The notes under the pieces: model-generated
The model's database searches: none
The model's input: only the letters and a program-made list of their open reading frames with translations
What the model was told of the DNA's origin: nothing
Position numbers and translations under genes: made by a program
From: Verrucomicrobiales bacterium
Lineage (GTDB): Bacteria > Verrucomicrobiota > Verrucomicrobiia > Verrucomicrobiales > DEV007
Reading direction: 5' to 3'
Length of the DNA stretch: 12,652 nucleotides
Assembly (NCBI GenBank): GCA_007123695.1
Contig: SLGN01000727.1
Span: 1-12,652, forward strand
Shown here: positions 6,692-12,652 of the stretch, in pieces
Layout of the letters: each line of letters opens with the position of its first letter
Numbering within the stretch: the stretch's first letter is position 1

Positions 6692-6793
6692 TCAGCATGG
6701 TCTTTCCTCCTGTTTCGTCAGCGCTCCGGAACTCTCTCGGGCGTGACACGAAAAGGCTTTTTGCCATGCACTGGGCAATGTGGGCCTTTTTTG
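6674..6793 (+). ncRNA. Candidate small RNA with anti-Shine-Dalgarno stretch
   Basis: A promoter-like TTGCCC-17-TATAAT ends at 6667 and a terminator-like hairpin with six Ts ends at 6792, bounding about 120 nt with no convincing ORF. The segment contains TTTCCTCCTG (6704-6713), complementary to Shine-Dalgarno sequences, in a probably unpaired region. It may be antisense to the leader start of the minus-strand glycine-zipper transcript. This is inference from boundaries only; no known RNA family is recognised. Confidence 0.3.
6751..6792 (+). terminator. Terminator-like hairpin, possibly bidirectional
   Basis: Outer stem AAAAGGC (6751-6757) pairs with GCCTTTT (6784-6790), followed by two further Ts (six in all, 6787-6792). 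An inner stem TTGCC (6761-6765) pairs with GGCAA (6774-6778) around an 8-nt loop. In minus orientation only four Ts follow, so plus-strand use is more likely. No plus-strand protein gene ends here. Confidence 0.5.
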
Positions 6794-6964
6794 TAGTCTT
6801 GCGGAATTCTCCCGCCGGGGACCACGCGATGACGACCGAGGAACCGGTCGAAGGTGATCGCTCCCGACGGGATCTCCGGTGCGCTCGTCCGTCCCAGTCA
6901 TTGCCGGTTCCCGACACGGTCTTCGCCTTGCGCGACCCGGGTTCCGTCGTTTCCGCAGCGAAAC

Positions 6965-6988
6965 GCTCCCTACCGCTTCGGAGGGAGC
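6965..6988 (+). promoter_or_regulatory. Leader hairpin upstream of the RRM gene
   Basis: GCTCCCT (6965-6971) pairs with AGGGAGC (6982-6988); after a bulged A, CCG pairs with CGG around a CTT loop. It ends 24 bases before the RRM start codon. Its 3' arm holds the only Shine-Dalgarno-like stretch nearby (GGAGGGAG), which is too distant for normal initiation at 7013. A regulatory role is conjecture. Confidence 0.35.
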
Positions 6989-7012
6989 CAACTCCCAACT
7001 CTTCCAACATAG

Positions 7013-7657
7013 ATGGAAAGCCAATCACGCAACCAAACTCCTCGCCGCCAACGCGGCAGCCGATCAGGCGGTCGAAACCGCAGCCGCAACCAGCAGTCCA
7101 GCAATCAACAAGGCCAAAACCGGGAGCGATCCTCCAACTCCAGACGCCGCCGCTCGCGCGGACGCAACGGGAGCCATTCGGGCGACCGATCTCGCAGCGT
7201 GCCGAAGAAGGTCTCGCTGCTTGACCGTCTCCTCTACGCCATCACCTTCGGTCGTCTCGGCAAGCCTCAGAAAAAACGCGCCAGCCGGAAGAACAGCCGA
7301 CAGAAGACGGTGTCCGAAACCTCTCCGCGGCCCCAGCGAGCCGCCGCAGCTCCGAAGGCGAAGCGCGAACGCGCTCCGGTGACCTCCAGCAGACTCTACG
7401 TCGGAAATTTGGACTACTCCACGAGCGAGGCCGACCTCGAGGAACTCTTCCGCGGCATCGGAAACGTCACCAGCGCCGAGGTCGTCACCAACCCGCGCAC
7501 GCAGCAGTCGAAGGGCTTCGCCTTCGTCGAAATGGGTTCCATCGGCGAGGCCGAGCGCGCCATCGACATCCTCGATGACGAGGAGTTCCGCGGTCGTCGG
7601 CTCGTCGTGAACGAAGCCCGCAACGGCGGGTCAGAGGAAAGTATCGATGCTGCATAA
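7013..7657 (+). CDS. RNA-binding protein with C-terminal RRM and basic disordered N-terminal arm
   Basis: A 214-residue cytoplasmic protein. Residues 1-62 are a low-complexity arm of Arg, Ser, Asn, Gln and Gly (for example RNRSRNQQSSNQQGQNRE) resembling eukaryotic RS/RGG-type arms. Residues 65-84 (KKVSLLDRLLYAITFGRLGK) form a short amphipathic segment, followed by a second basic linker to about 124. A complete RRM spans about 126-203, with RNP2 LYVGNL (128-133) and RNP1 KGFAFVEM (167-174) carrying the RNA-stacking aromatics Y129, F169 and F171. Single-RRM proteins occur in cyanobacteria and Verrucomicrobiota, often with cold- or stress-related roles; the long arm is less usual. It binds RNA with high probability, targets unknown. 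The start lacks a Shine-Dalgarno site but no better in-frame start exists. A hairpin precedes it and an intrinsic terminator follows, so it is a single-gene unit. Confidence 0.9.
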   Translation: MESQSRNQTPRRQRGSRSGGRNRSRNQQSSNQQGQNRERSSNSRRRRSRGRNGSHSGDRSRSVPKKVSLLDRLLYAITFGRLGKPQKKRASRKNSRQKTVSETSPRPQRAAAAPKAKRERAPVTSSRLYVGNLDYSTSEADLEELFRGIGNVTSAEVVTNPRTQQSKGFAFVEMGSIGEAERAIDILDDEEFRGRRLVVNEARNGGSEESIDAA

Positions 7658-7711
7658 GCCAGCGTAGCCGAACTGGATCGATCCTTCCCGCCAGAGGAGG
7701 ACACTCCCGGA

Positions 7712-7751
7712 AAACGCCGGGGCGGCGCAGGTCGCTCCGGCGTTTCTTTTT
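7712..7751 (+). terminator. Intrinsic terminator of the RRM gene
   Basis: AAACGCCGG (7712-7720) pairs with CCGGCGTTT (7737-7745), a 9-bp stem with a 16-nt loop that can pair further (GGCG with CGCT-side bases), followed by TTTCTTTTT. It lies 54 bases after the RRM stop. On the minus strand four Ts follow the stem, so it might also end transcripts of the convergent gene stopping at 7800. Confidence 0.85.
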
Positions 7752-7799
7752 GACTACGGCTTCGGAACCTCCCGAACCCGGCGAACCGGCGTCAAAAAG

Positions 7800-8519
7800 T
7801 CACGGCAGAGGAAAGCCTTCCAGCTTCGGCGCGATCTCCGCGATGCGCTTCCGCGCGTCGCCGTCGAGCCTGTCCAAGTCGTAGACGAAGCGGTTGCCCG
7901 CCTTCTCGAACATCACCTTGCCGTCCTTGACCGCGACGACCCGCGCCTGCATCGCCTGCCCGTCGGAATTCTTCCACTCCTGCTCCATCGTCCAGAGCGG
8001 CTTCGCCACGACAAGCCGAGGGATCTCCTTGACCGCGATTTTTAGGTCGTAGGTGTGGGTCCCCTGTTCGAAAACAACGAGCTCGACGGGCGCCCCCTCC
8101 TCGCGGGACGATCCGGAGGGAAAATCCCGGACGATGACCAAACTGTCCCCGACGACCTTCGCCCCGTTGCGGTAACCGGAGCCTTTCTCCCTCTCCATCT
8201 CTTCTAGATCAATCTGGACGATGACGCCGTCGGGGGTGTCCTCGAAGACTGTTCCCTTCACATAGAGCGCTCCGTGGAGCGCGTTGGCGAAGGCATCGCC
8301 CATCTTCGTCTTCGCGGCGGAGATCTGCACAGGCGTGGCCCCGCTCCAAGGCAGCACCACATAGGCGTCCCCAGTCCGGTAGACGAGGCCCTCGCGGCAG
8401 ACTTCGACCATTTCGGCCCCTTCGTGCCGTACCCCGGCGACCTCGATCGTCTCCGCCGCACGCGTCGCCGTCGCGACGGTCGCGCAGGCGAGCAGCAGCA
8501 GCCGGACCGAAGATCTCAT
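7800..8519 (-). CDS. Exported protein with SHD1-like C-terminal domain
   Basis: A 239-residue protein with a signal peptide (MRSSVRLLLLACATVATATRAA, cleavage near 22). Residues 25-60 form a short beta-rich unit (VAGVRHEGAEMVEVCREGLVY...VVLPW), and 80-170 a further beta-rich segment containing LYVKGTVFEDTPDGVIVQ. Residues about 179-228 (EQEWKNSDGQAMQARVVAV, then KDGKVMFEKAG and FVYDLDRLDGDARKRI) match the pattern of SLA1 homology domain 1 (SHD1)-like modules, common in exported Planctomycetota and Verrucomicrobiota proteins: a W near the start, DGK, a basic strand, and DLDRL before the end. The module is an SH3-like barrel thought to bind proteins or glycans. The gene begins 57 bp after the stop of the low-complexity protein gene upstream on the same strand, so cotranscription is likely. 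Function unknown. Confidence 0.75.
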   Translation of the reverse strand: MRSSVRLLLLACATVATATRAAETIEVAGVRHEGAEMVEVCREGLVYRTGDAYVVLPWSGATPVQISAAKTKMGDAFANALHGALYVKGTVFEDTPDGVIVQIDLEEMEREKGSGYRNGAKVVGDSLVIVRDFPSGSSREEGAPVELVVFEQGTHTYDLKIAVKEIPRLVVAKPLWTMEQEWKNSDGQAMQARVVAVKDGKVMFEKAGNRFVYDLDRLDGDARKRIAEIAPKLEGFPLP

Positions 8520-8576
8520 CGTGCGGGAGATTCCGGATGCCTAGATCTTACCTGCGGCGAACCCAGGAAGGGGGCG

Positions 8577-10139
8577 TCAGCGACCGGTGGCGAATTCGCC
8601 GCCGCCTCCGCTCCCTACGGCCTTGAGGTGCTTGTTCTGGACGATGCCCTCGGTGCCGTCGTCGAGTCGGATCCCGGCCCACTGGCTGCCAGGCTTGGTC
8701 ACCATGACGCTGGTGCCCTGCGGCAGAGCGCGAATCTCGGACTGCATCCGATCCTCTCCGTAGACCATGAACTGGGCCGTGTTCGTGACTACGTGGTAGC
8801 CGGTGGCACCGGAGCCCCCGCCGCCCTCGGAACGGGCAATGCTGGGTAGACTCGGAAGCGAAGGTGTGGGCAGGCTCGGCTTGGGCAGGGAGAAGCCGCC
8901 GCCACGTGGTTTCTCGGCCGTGCGCGAGGGCAGTTCGACATCGACGGTGGCATCGGGCTCGACCGCTTCTTCGGACGTGGAGGAATTCCGTCCCGAGGAA
9001 CTCGCCAGGCTGCCTCCACGGGGCTCCTGGGTCAGGGCGCTTTCGGGAAACAGGCTGGAGTCAATGGATGGACCGCTCGAGGACGGCTTTCGGCGACCGA
9101 AGCCGAAGAACCCGCCTCCCGACGATTCGCGGGAGGAGGACGGCACGAGGGCTTCGAAATTCGAATCGTCGGGCTTCGACGAGGCGAACAGCGAACCACG
9201 CCTGCGCTCGGGACCGGGAGAGCGATCCGACGACGAGATCGTCGACGGCGACGATGGGGGCTCGTCGGGGGCGGCGCTGGTGTTGGTCGGGGACCTTCCA
9301 TCGACGAGGGCCGCTCCGGAAATTCGCGGCACGACACCGGGGCGAGCACTCGTGTTCGCCACCGCCGGCGCAACGGCGGGCGCCGGATTCGACGCCGCGC
9401 CTCTGGAACTGGAGCGCTGGGCAAAGACGGGCTCGCTGGTGTCGCTCGGCGCCGCGCCTCCGGTGGCTTGCGCGTAGGCGCCCGCATCGCCGTCCTCTCC
9501 GGAACCACCCCCGGTGAAGGGCAGGCGCAAGGCGGGCATCCGCGGCATCTGCGGGGCACGGAGCGCAGGCAGGCCGCCGCCGAACAAACCGCCGCCCTTC
9601 TTCCGCTTGCCCTCCTGGGCCGCAGCCTGCTCCTCTTCCTCGATCAGCGAAAGGAGAAACGCGTCGGGCACGTTCCGCTCCACGCGCACGCCCCCGTTCT
9701 GCTCCCAGCTCGACATTTCGCCGAGTCCGACTTTCCGCTGCGTCGCCGCGACATGCTCATACTTCAGTCGGTTCCGCATGTCCTCCTTGATGGCTTTGTT
9801 CACGCGGGCGTTCTGCAGGGCCGCGTCGCGGTTGCGCTCCTCGGTGGACTGGTCGGCGGCCCTCGCCATCGCGGCGAGCGCCGCATCGCCCTGCGCGCCC
9901 TGCGCCGAACTGCGCACTTGCATCATCTCGGCCTGCCGGTAGGTGAGCCCGTTGGGAAGGTCCGAAGTCATTCCCGCGGATGCGGCCGGATCGACGGGGT
10001 AGGCGGCGGCCTGCGGCTGCTGGGCGGGAAGTGACGGGACGAGCAGAGCGACAGCGGCGCCGGGCAAGGCGACGAGCCGTCGAATCGAGGAGGTCCGAGT
10101 CTGGAATGCGGGGGCGCGGAAAATCCGGTTTGTCTCCAT
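8577..10139 (-). CDS. Exported low-complexity protein with C-terminal SH3-like domain
   Basis: A 520-residue protein. An N-terminal signal sequence (basic TSSIRRL then ALPGAAVALLVPSLPAQ, cleavage near 40) leads to an Ala/Gln-rich helical region (about 60-175) with charged stretches (EERNRDAALQNARVNKAIKE), then a Ser/Pro/Gly-rich disordered region (180-445). That region carries repeated glycine-aromatic motifs: GGGLFGGGLP (182-191), GGGFFGFGRRKP (341-352) and GGGFSLPKPSLP (413-424), the last running into tandem PSLP-type units. Residues 447-508 look like a bacterial SH3 domain (YHVVTNTAQFMVYGEDRM...IRALPQGTSVMV...WAGIRLDDGTEGIVQNKHL). Bacterial SH3 domains usually bind cell wall, so an envelope or wall-associated role is plausible. 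The start at 10139 puts the signal peptide at the N-terminus; the longer form from 10256 would begin inside the palindrome. The 57-bp gap to the SHD1-like gene suggests an operon. Function unknown. Confidence 0.75.
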   Translation of the reverse strand: METNRIFRAPAFQTRTSSIRRLVALPGAAVALLVPSLPAQQPQAAAYPVDPAASAGMTSDLPNGLTYRQAEMMQVRSSAQGAQGDAALAAMARAADQSTEERNRDAALQNARVNKAIKEDMRNRLKYEHVAATQRKVGLGEMSSWEQNGGVRVERNVPDAFLLSLIEEEEQAAAQEGKRKKGGGLFGGGLPALRAPQMPRMPALRLPFTGGGSGEDGDAGAYAQATGGAAPSDTSEPVFAQRSSSRGAASNPAPAVAPAVANTSARPGVVPRISGAALVDGRSPTNTSAAPDEPPSSPSTISSSDRSPGPERRRGSLFASSKPDDSNFEALVPSSSRESSGGGFFGFGRRKPSSSGPSIDSSLFPESALTQEPRGGSLASSSGRNSSTSEEAVEPDATVDVELPSRTAEKPRGGGFSLPKPSLPTPSLPSLPSIARSEGGGGSGATGYHVVTNTAQFMVYGEDRMQSEIRALPQGTSVMVTKPGSQWAGIRLDDGTEGIVQNKHLKAVGSGGGGEFATGR

Positions 10140-10175
10140 AGCTTCGTGGGGGGGCGCTGAAACTCGCTTCGCCCA

Positions 10176-10205
10176 CCTATAGCCCGTGAAGCCCCCGAAG
10201 TCCAA
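10176..10205 (-). promoter_or_regulatory. Weak candidate promoter for the SH3-like protein gene
   Basis: On the minus strand TTGGAC (10205-10200) and TATAGG (10181-10176) lie 18 bp apart, giving a transcript start near 10169 and a leader of about 30 nt. The matches to consensus are modest. The A/T palindrome lies about 35 bp upstream, where an activator or UP-like element would act. Confidence 0.3.
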
Positions 10206-10239
10206 CCACGCCGATGCGGAAGGCGGAAACGGAGAGGAA

Positions 10240-10266
10240 ATTTTAAAAATTCTCAATTTTTAAAAT
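10240..10266. promoter_or_regulatory. Perfect A/T palindrome, candidate operator
   Basis: ATTTTAAAAATT (10240-10251), loop CTC, AATTTTTAAAAT (10255-10266): a perfect 12-bp inverted repeat made only of A and T in GC-rich surroundings, between divergent promoters. It suits a dimeric regulator or an A/T-binding nucleoid protein. It is not a transcription terminator for any neighbouring gene, since both genes start away from it. Confidence 0.65.
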
Positions 10267-10318
10267 GGGCGAGGCGTTGGAAAAACGAGGCAAATCCTCT
10301 CAAAGGAACGCATTTGCG

Positions 10319-10347
10319 TTTACACTCCTTAGCAAATTTGATAGCCT
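10319..10347 (+). promoter_or_regulatory. Weak candidate promoter for the TPR/STN-like gene
   Basis: TTTACA (10319-10324, five of six consensus matches) and TAGCCT (10342-10347) are 17 bp apart, giving transcription from about 10354 and a leader of about 100 nt. An alternative pair is TTGCGT (10314) with TTTGAT (10337). Neither is strong. Confidence 0.3.
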
Positions 10348-10453
10348 TTCCTCATGCAGCGGCGCCTCGCCGCCCGTCGTTTCGCTTTCGGGAAGGCGCT
10401 CCGGCCGTGGCGGACCGGCGTCCGCGATCACCCTGAAAACTCCCGACCCGATC

Positions 10454-11056
10454 ATGAAAAGCCGACTTCTCCGACTCCCCGCCTTGCTCGCCATCCTCGC
10501 CCTTTCCGTGCTCTTCACCCCGCTGCTGACGGCGCAGAATACCGCCCAGCAACGCTACAACGAGGGGGTGAAGCTCTTCAACCAAGGCAACTACGCCGAG
10601 GCTCTCACCCATTTCGACGCCGTCCTGCGGGCGCAGCCGAACTTCGTCTACGCTCGCAGCTACGCGGCCCGCTGCCGCAAGGCCATCGCCGAGAACGCCG
10701 GTCCGCAGAACAATCTCGAGGCGAAACTCGCGAAAATCGTCTTTCCCGAGGTCAACCTCAGCGAGACGCCGCTCGGCGACGTCCTCGACTACCTCGCTGC
10801 CCGGGCCTTGGAGCTGACCGGCGGCGAGACGACGGTTAACTTCATCTACAAGGGCTCCGTCGAGCAGCGCGACGAGACGAAGATTTCCCTTTCGCTCCGC
10901 AACGTGCCGATGAGCGAGATCGTGAAATATGTCGGTCAGATGAGCCGCACGCGGATCCGCTACGAGCCCCATGCGGTCGTCCTCGATCCCGGTGCCACGG
11001 CGCCCGAAAAGGGAGAGCCCGAGGATCCCACCGCTGCGGGCGCCGCCTTCCCCTAG
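10454..11056 (+). CDS. Exported TPR protein with secretin-type (STN-like) N-domain
   Basis: A 200-residue protein with a signal peptide (MKSRLLRLPALLAILALSVL, cleavage near 27 after LLTAQ). A TPR-like unit spans about 33-80 (QQRYNEGVKLFNQGNYAEAL then HFDAVLRAQPNFVYARSYAA). Residues about 92-177 resemble the secretin/TonB short N-terminal (STN) fold: KIVFPEVNLSETPLGDVLDYL, an INF-type strand VNFIYKG, ISLSLRNVPMSEIVKYV and IRYEPHAVVL. Verrucomicrobia have long secretin-like proteins that begin with TPR and such repeats; this one ends about residue 180 with a Pro/Glu/Ala tail and has no secretin channel domain, so it is either a periplasmic adaptor or a stand-alone member. The start at 10454 gives the signal peptide; no Shine-Dalgarno site is seen. 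It is separated from the divergent SH3-like gene by a regulatory region with an A/T palindrome, and is followed by an SDR gene 50 bp downstream. Confidence 0.75.
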   Translation: MKSRLLRLPALLAILALSVLFTPLLTAQNTAQQRYNEGVKLFNQGNYAEALTHFDAVLRAQPNFVYARSYAARCRKAIAENAGPQNNLEAKLAKIVFPEVNLSETPLGDVLDYLAARALELTGGETTVNFIYKGSVEQRDETKISLSLRNVPMSEIVKYVGQMSRTRIRYEPHAVVLDPGATAPEKGEPEDPTAAGAAFP

Positions 11057-11106
11057 GCGGTCCGGTGCCGCCCCGCTCTCCCCTGCCCTTCTCTACTCTT
11101 TATCCC

Positions 11107-11748
11107 GTGGACGCACAGATCGCCGTCGTCACCGGAGGCTGCGGCGCGCTCGGATCGGCCATCGCCGAGGCGTTCACGGCGACCGGCTACGAAGTCCTCG
11201 CTCCTGGGCGGGACGAACTCGATGTCGCCGCAGCCGCCTCGGTGGAGGCTTTCTTTTCCCGGCTCGGGAGCATCGCCGTGCTCGTGAACAACGCCGGTCT
11301 CGCGGGTGATTCGCTCGTGGCCCGACTCGGATCCGGTCTGTGGGACAAGGTCGTCGATGCGAACCTCAAGGGCGCCTTCCTCTGCTCCCGGGCTGCCGCC
11401 GCACGTATGGAGCCAGGTGCGGGCATCGTCCAGATCGGCTCCTACGCCGCCGAACACCCTTCGGTCGGCCAAGCAGCCTACGCCGCATCGAAGGCCGGTC
11501 TCGTCGGCCTGACGAAAAGCCTCGCCCGCGAACTCGGTCCCGCCGGGATCCGCGTCAACTGCGTCCTGCCCGGATTTCTGGAAACACCGATGACCGCCTC
11601 CCTTCCCGACCCGGCGCGCGAGGCGGCCCTCGCACGCCATGTCCTCGGCCGCTTCAACACCCCCGCAGAAGCCGCCCGGGCGGTGCAGTGGATCGCGACG
11701 ATGCCCCACGTCTCGGGGCAGGTCTTCCAGCTCGATTCCCGTCCCTGA
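11107..11748 (+). CDS. Short-chain dehydrogenase/reductase (FabG-like)
   Basis: A 213-residue classical SDR, somewhat short for the family (usually about 245-250). NAD(P)-binding motif TGGCGALG spans 9-16, LVNNAG 59-64, and the catalytic tetrad is intact: N86 (DANLKGAF), S112 (QIGSYAA), Y125 and K129 (YAASK), with PGFLETPM following near 170. Adenine-ribose-binding Arg35 in PGRDELD suggests NADP preference. The product could be a 3-oxoacyl-ACP reductase or a sugar/alcohol dehydrogenase; the substrate is not determinable. I prefer the GTG at 11107, which starts the protein five residues before the first beta-strand motif, as in most SDRs; an in-frame GTG at 11065 would add 14 unusual residues and no Shine-Dalgarno site supports either. 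It lies between the TPR/STN gene and the sulfatase, same strand, gap of 76 bp to the latter. Confidence 0.88.
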   Translation: MDAQIAVVTGGCGALGSAIAEAFTATGYEVLAPGRDELDVAAAASVEAFFSRLGSIAVLVNNAGLAGDSLVARLGSGLWDKVVDANLKGAFLCSRAAAARMEPGAGIVQIGSYAAEHPSVGQAAYAASKAGLVGLTKSLARELGPAGIRVNCVLPGFLETPMTASLPDPAREAALARHVLGRFNTPAEAARAVQWIATMPHVSGQVFQLDSRP

Positions 11749-11824
11749 AGGAACGCCGGCCGCCTCGGCACGGGCCGCTTCGCGGCGGTTGACGGATGGC
11801 CGCGGCAATGGCATCGGAAGGTCC

Positions 11825-12652
11825 ATGTCCCCACTGATTCCCGCCCGCATCTTCCTCCTCTGCACGCTCCCCGCTGTGTTCGCGGCAGCGACGACGGCTG
11901 CGGGGGCCGACCGTCCCAACGTGGTCTGGATCGTCTCGGAGGACAATTCGACGCACTACCTCAATCTGTTCGACCCCGACGGCACCGATACGCCAAACAT
12001 CGCCGCCCTCGCCGCCGAGGGCATCCTCTACACCCGCGCCTTCTCCAACGCGCCGGTCTGCTCGGTGGCCCGATCCACCCTCGCGACCTCGCGGCTCGCG
12101 CCCCGGCTCGCCCTGCAATACCACCGCCGCCTCGCCCCGGCAACGCTCCCGGAAGGCCACCTCCCCTTCAGCGCCCACCTTCGCGAAGCGGGCTACTACA
12201 CCACGAACCAGTCGAAGGAGGACTACAACTTCGCCAAAGTCCCCGGGATCTGGGACGATTCCTCGCGCGGGGCCTCGTGGCGGAACCGCCCCGACCCCGG
12301 GCAGCCCTTCTTCCACTTCGAAACCCACACCGTCTCGCACGAGAGCAGCCTGCACTTCGACGAAGCGCTGGTCGGCACGGAACCGACCGAGCACGACCCC
12401 GCCGCCGTCGTCCTGCCGCCCTACTATCCCGACACGCCGCTGTTCCGCTACACCCGGGCCCGCTACCTCGACCGCATGACCCGCATCGACGAAATCGTCG
12501 GCGAGACGGTCGCCGCCCTCGCCGCAGACGGGCTCCTCGAGGACACCTTCATCTTCTACTTCGGCGACCACGGGGGCGTCATGCCCCGCAGCAAAGGCTA
12601 CCTCTACGAAACCAGCCTCCACATCCCGCTCGTCGTCCGCGTGCCGGAGAAC
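11825..12652 (+). CDS. Exported sulfatase (partial, 3' end beyond window)
   Basis: The first 276 residues of a type I sulfatase, about half of the usual length; it remains open at the window edge. A signal sequence (about 5-28, LIPARIFLLCTLPAVFAAAT) directs export. The nucleotide-metal start WIVSEDNS (35-42) takes the place of the common DD pair. The modified-cysteine region is NAPVCSVARSTL (75-86), with C79 as the formylglycine candidate and R83 in place. QYHRR near 98-102, the NQSKEDYNF stretch with K131, FYFGDHGG (244-251, with D248 and H249) and K257 match known sulfatase active-site blocks. The consensus is CxPxR or CxAxR, but here it is CSVAR, with Val at the third position. It probably removes sulfate from a polysaccharide or glycan. 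A GGAAGG lies close upstream of the ATG at 11825 as a weak Shine-Dalgarno site. Confidence 0.88.
   Translation, partial: MSPLIPARIFLLCTLPAVFAAATTAAGADRPNVVWIVSEDNSTHYLNLFDPDGTDTPNIAALAAEGILYTRAFSNAPVCSVARSTLATSRLAPRLALQYHRRLAPATLPEGHLPFSAHLREAGYYTTNQSKEDYNFAKVPGIWDDSSRGASWRNRPDPGQPFFHFETHTVSHESSLHFDEALVGTEPTEHDPAAVVLPPYYPDTPLFRYTRARYLDRMTRIDEIVGETVAALAADGLLEDTFIFYFGDHGGVMPRSKGYLYETSLHIPLVVRVPEN

Larger units (their letters stand above)
6492..7012. other. 521-bp divergent spacer with promoters and a possible small RNA
   Basis: This spacer separates the glycine-zipper gene (minus) from the RRM gene (plus). It holds an A/T-rich island at 6661-6692 with promoter-like elements on both strands, an AGGAGGA plus ATG on the minus strand at 6698, a terminator-like hairpin at 6751-6792, and a hairpin at 6965-6988 before the RRM start. 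A GC hairpin with outer arms CGAGAA/TTCTCG lies at about 6590-6635. The stretch 6800-6960 shows no convincing gene or site. Confidence 0.6.
10140..10453. other. Divergent regulatory region of the SH3-like and TPR/STN genes
   Basis: The 314 bp between the divergent starts at 10139 and 10454 contain a perfect A/T palindrome (10240-10266) and weak promoter-like pairs toward each gene. A small inverted pair, AACGC/GCGTT, lies at about 10307-10320. An in-frame plus-strand extension from 10265 lacks a Shine-Dalgarno site and would displace the signal peptide, so I see no gene here. Confidence 0.6.

Noticed and set aside
8803..9477. Plus-strand open frame opposite the SH3-like protein gene
   Set aside because: It is antisense to the low-complexity region and is itself low-complexity, with no domain or ribosome site.

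Overview
The window is GC-rich DNA with Verrucomicrobiota-like (Planctomycetota-Verrucomicrobiota) content. This is judged from the gene types: sulfatase, Asp-box sialidase-like protein, LamG-type secreted protein, a bacterial RRM protein with a basic disordered arm, a TPR plus secretin-N-domain (STN)-like protein, an SHD1-like protein, and GC-rich hairpin repeats. It is an inference; no 16S or other phylogenetic marker is present. Shine-Dalgarno sites are weak or absent for most genes.

Layout. (1) 37-2802, plus strand: a tight three-gene operon of a BASS-type sodium/solute symporter, an APH-fold small-molecule kinase and an HpcH/HpaI-type aldolase, which reads as import, phosphorylation and C-C cleavage of one unidentified small acid or sugar. 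(2) 2803-3243: no gene, but a dense block of hairpins. Two copies of a composite element (small hairpin, 10-nt linker, large hairpin, linker, small hairpin) lie in opposite orientations, with compensatory base changes in the stems. A third hairpin type sits at both edges, next to the stop codons of the two convergent flanking genes. (3) 3244-6109: divergent genes for a secreted LamG-like protein (minus) and a secreted sialidase-like beta-propeller (plus). (4) 6110-7799: a small glycine-zipper lipoprotein candidate (minus) with a good terminator and Shine-Dalgarno site, a 520-bp spacer with overlapping promoter-like elements and a possible small RNA, and an RRM RNA-binding protein (plus) with its own terminator. 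(5) 7800-10139, minus strand: an exported protein with an SHD1-like C-terminus, preceded by a long exported low-complexity protein with an SH3-like C-terminus. (6) 10140-10453: a divergent promoter region with a perfect 12-bp A/T palindrome. (7) 10454-12652, plus strand: exported TPR/STN-like protein, SDR oxidoreductase, and the first 276 codons of an exported sulfatase cut off by the window edge.

The sulfatase, sialidase-like protein, LamG protein, SDR and aldolase together suggest breakdown of sulfated or acidic glycans, but nothing in the window fixes the substrate. I see no phage, insertion sequence, CRISPR array, tRNA or rRNA. The most unusual signals are non-coding: the covarying inverted hairpin repeats, the candidate small RNA, and the A/T palindrome in otherwise GC-rich DNA.
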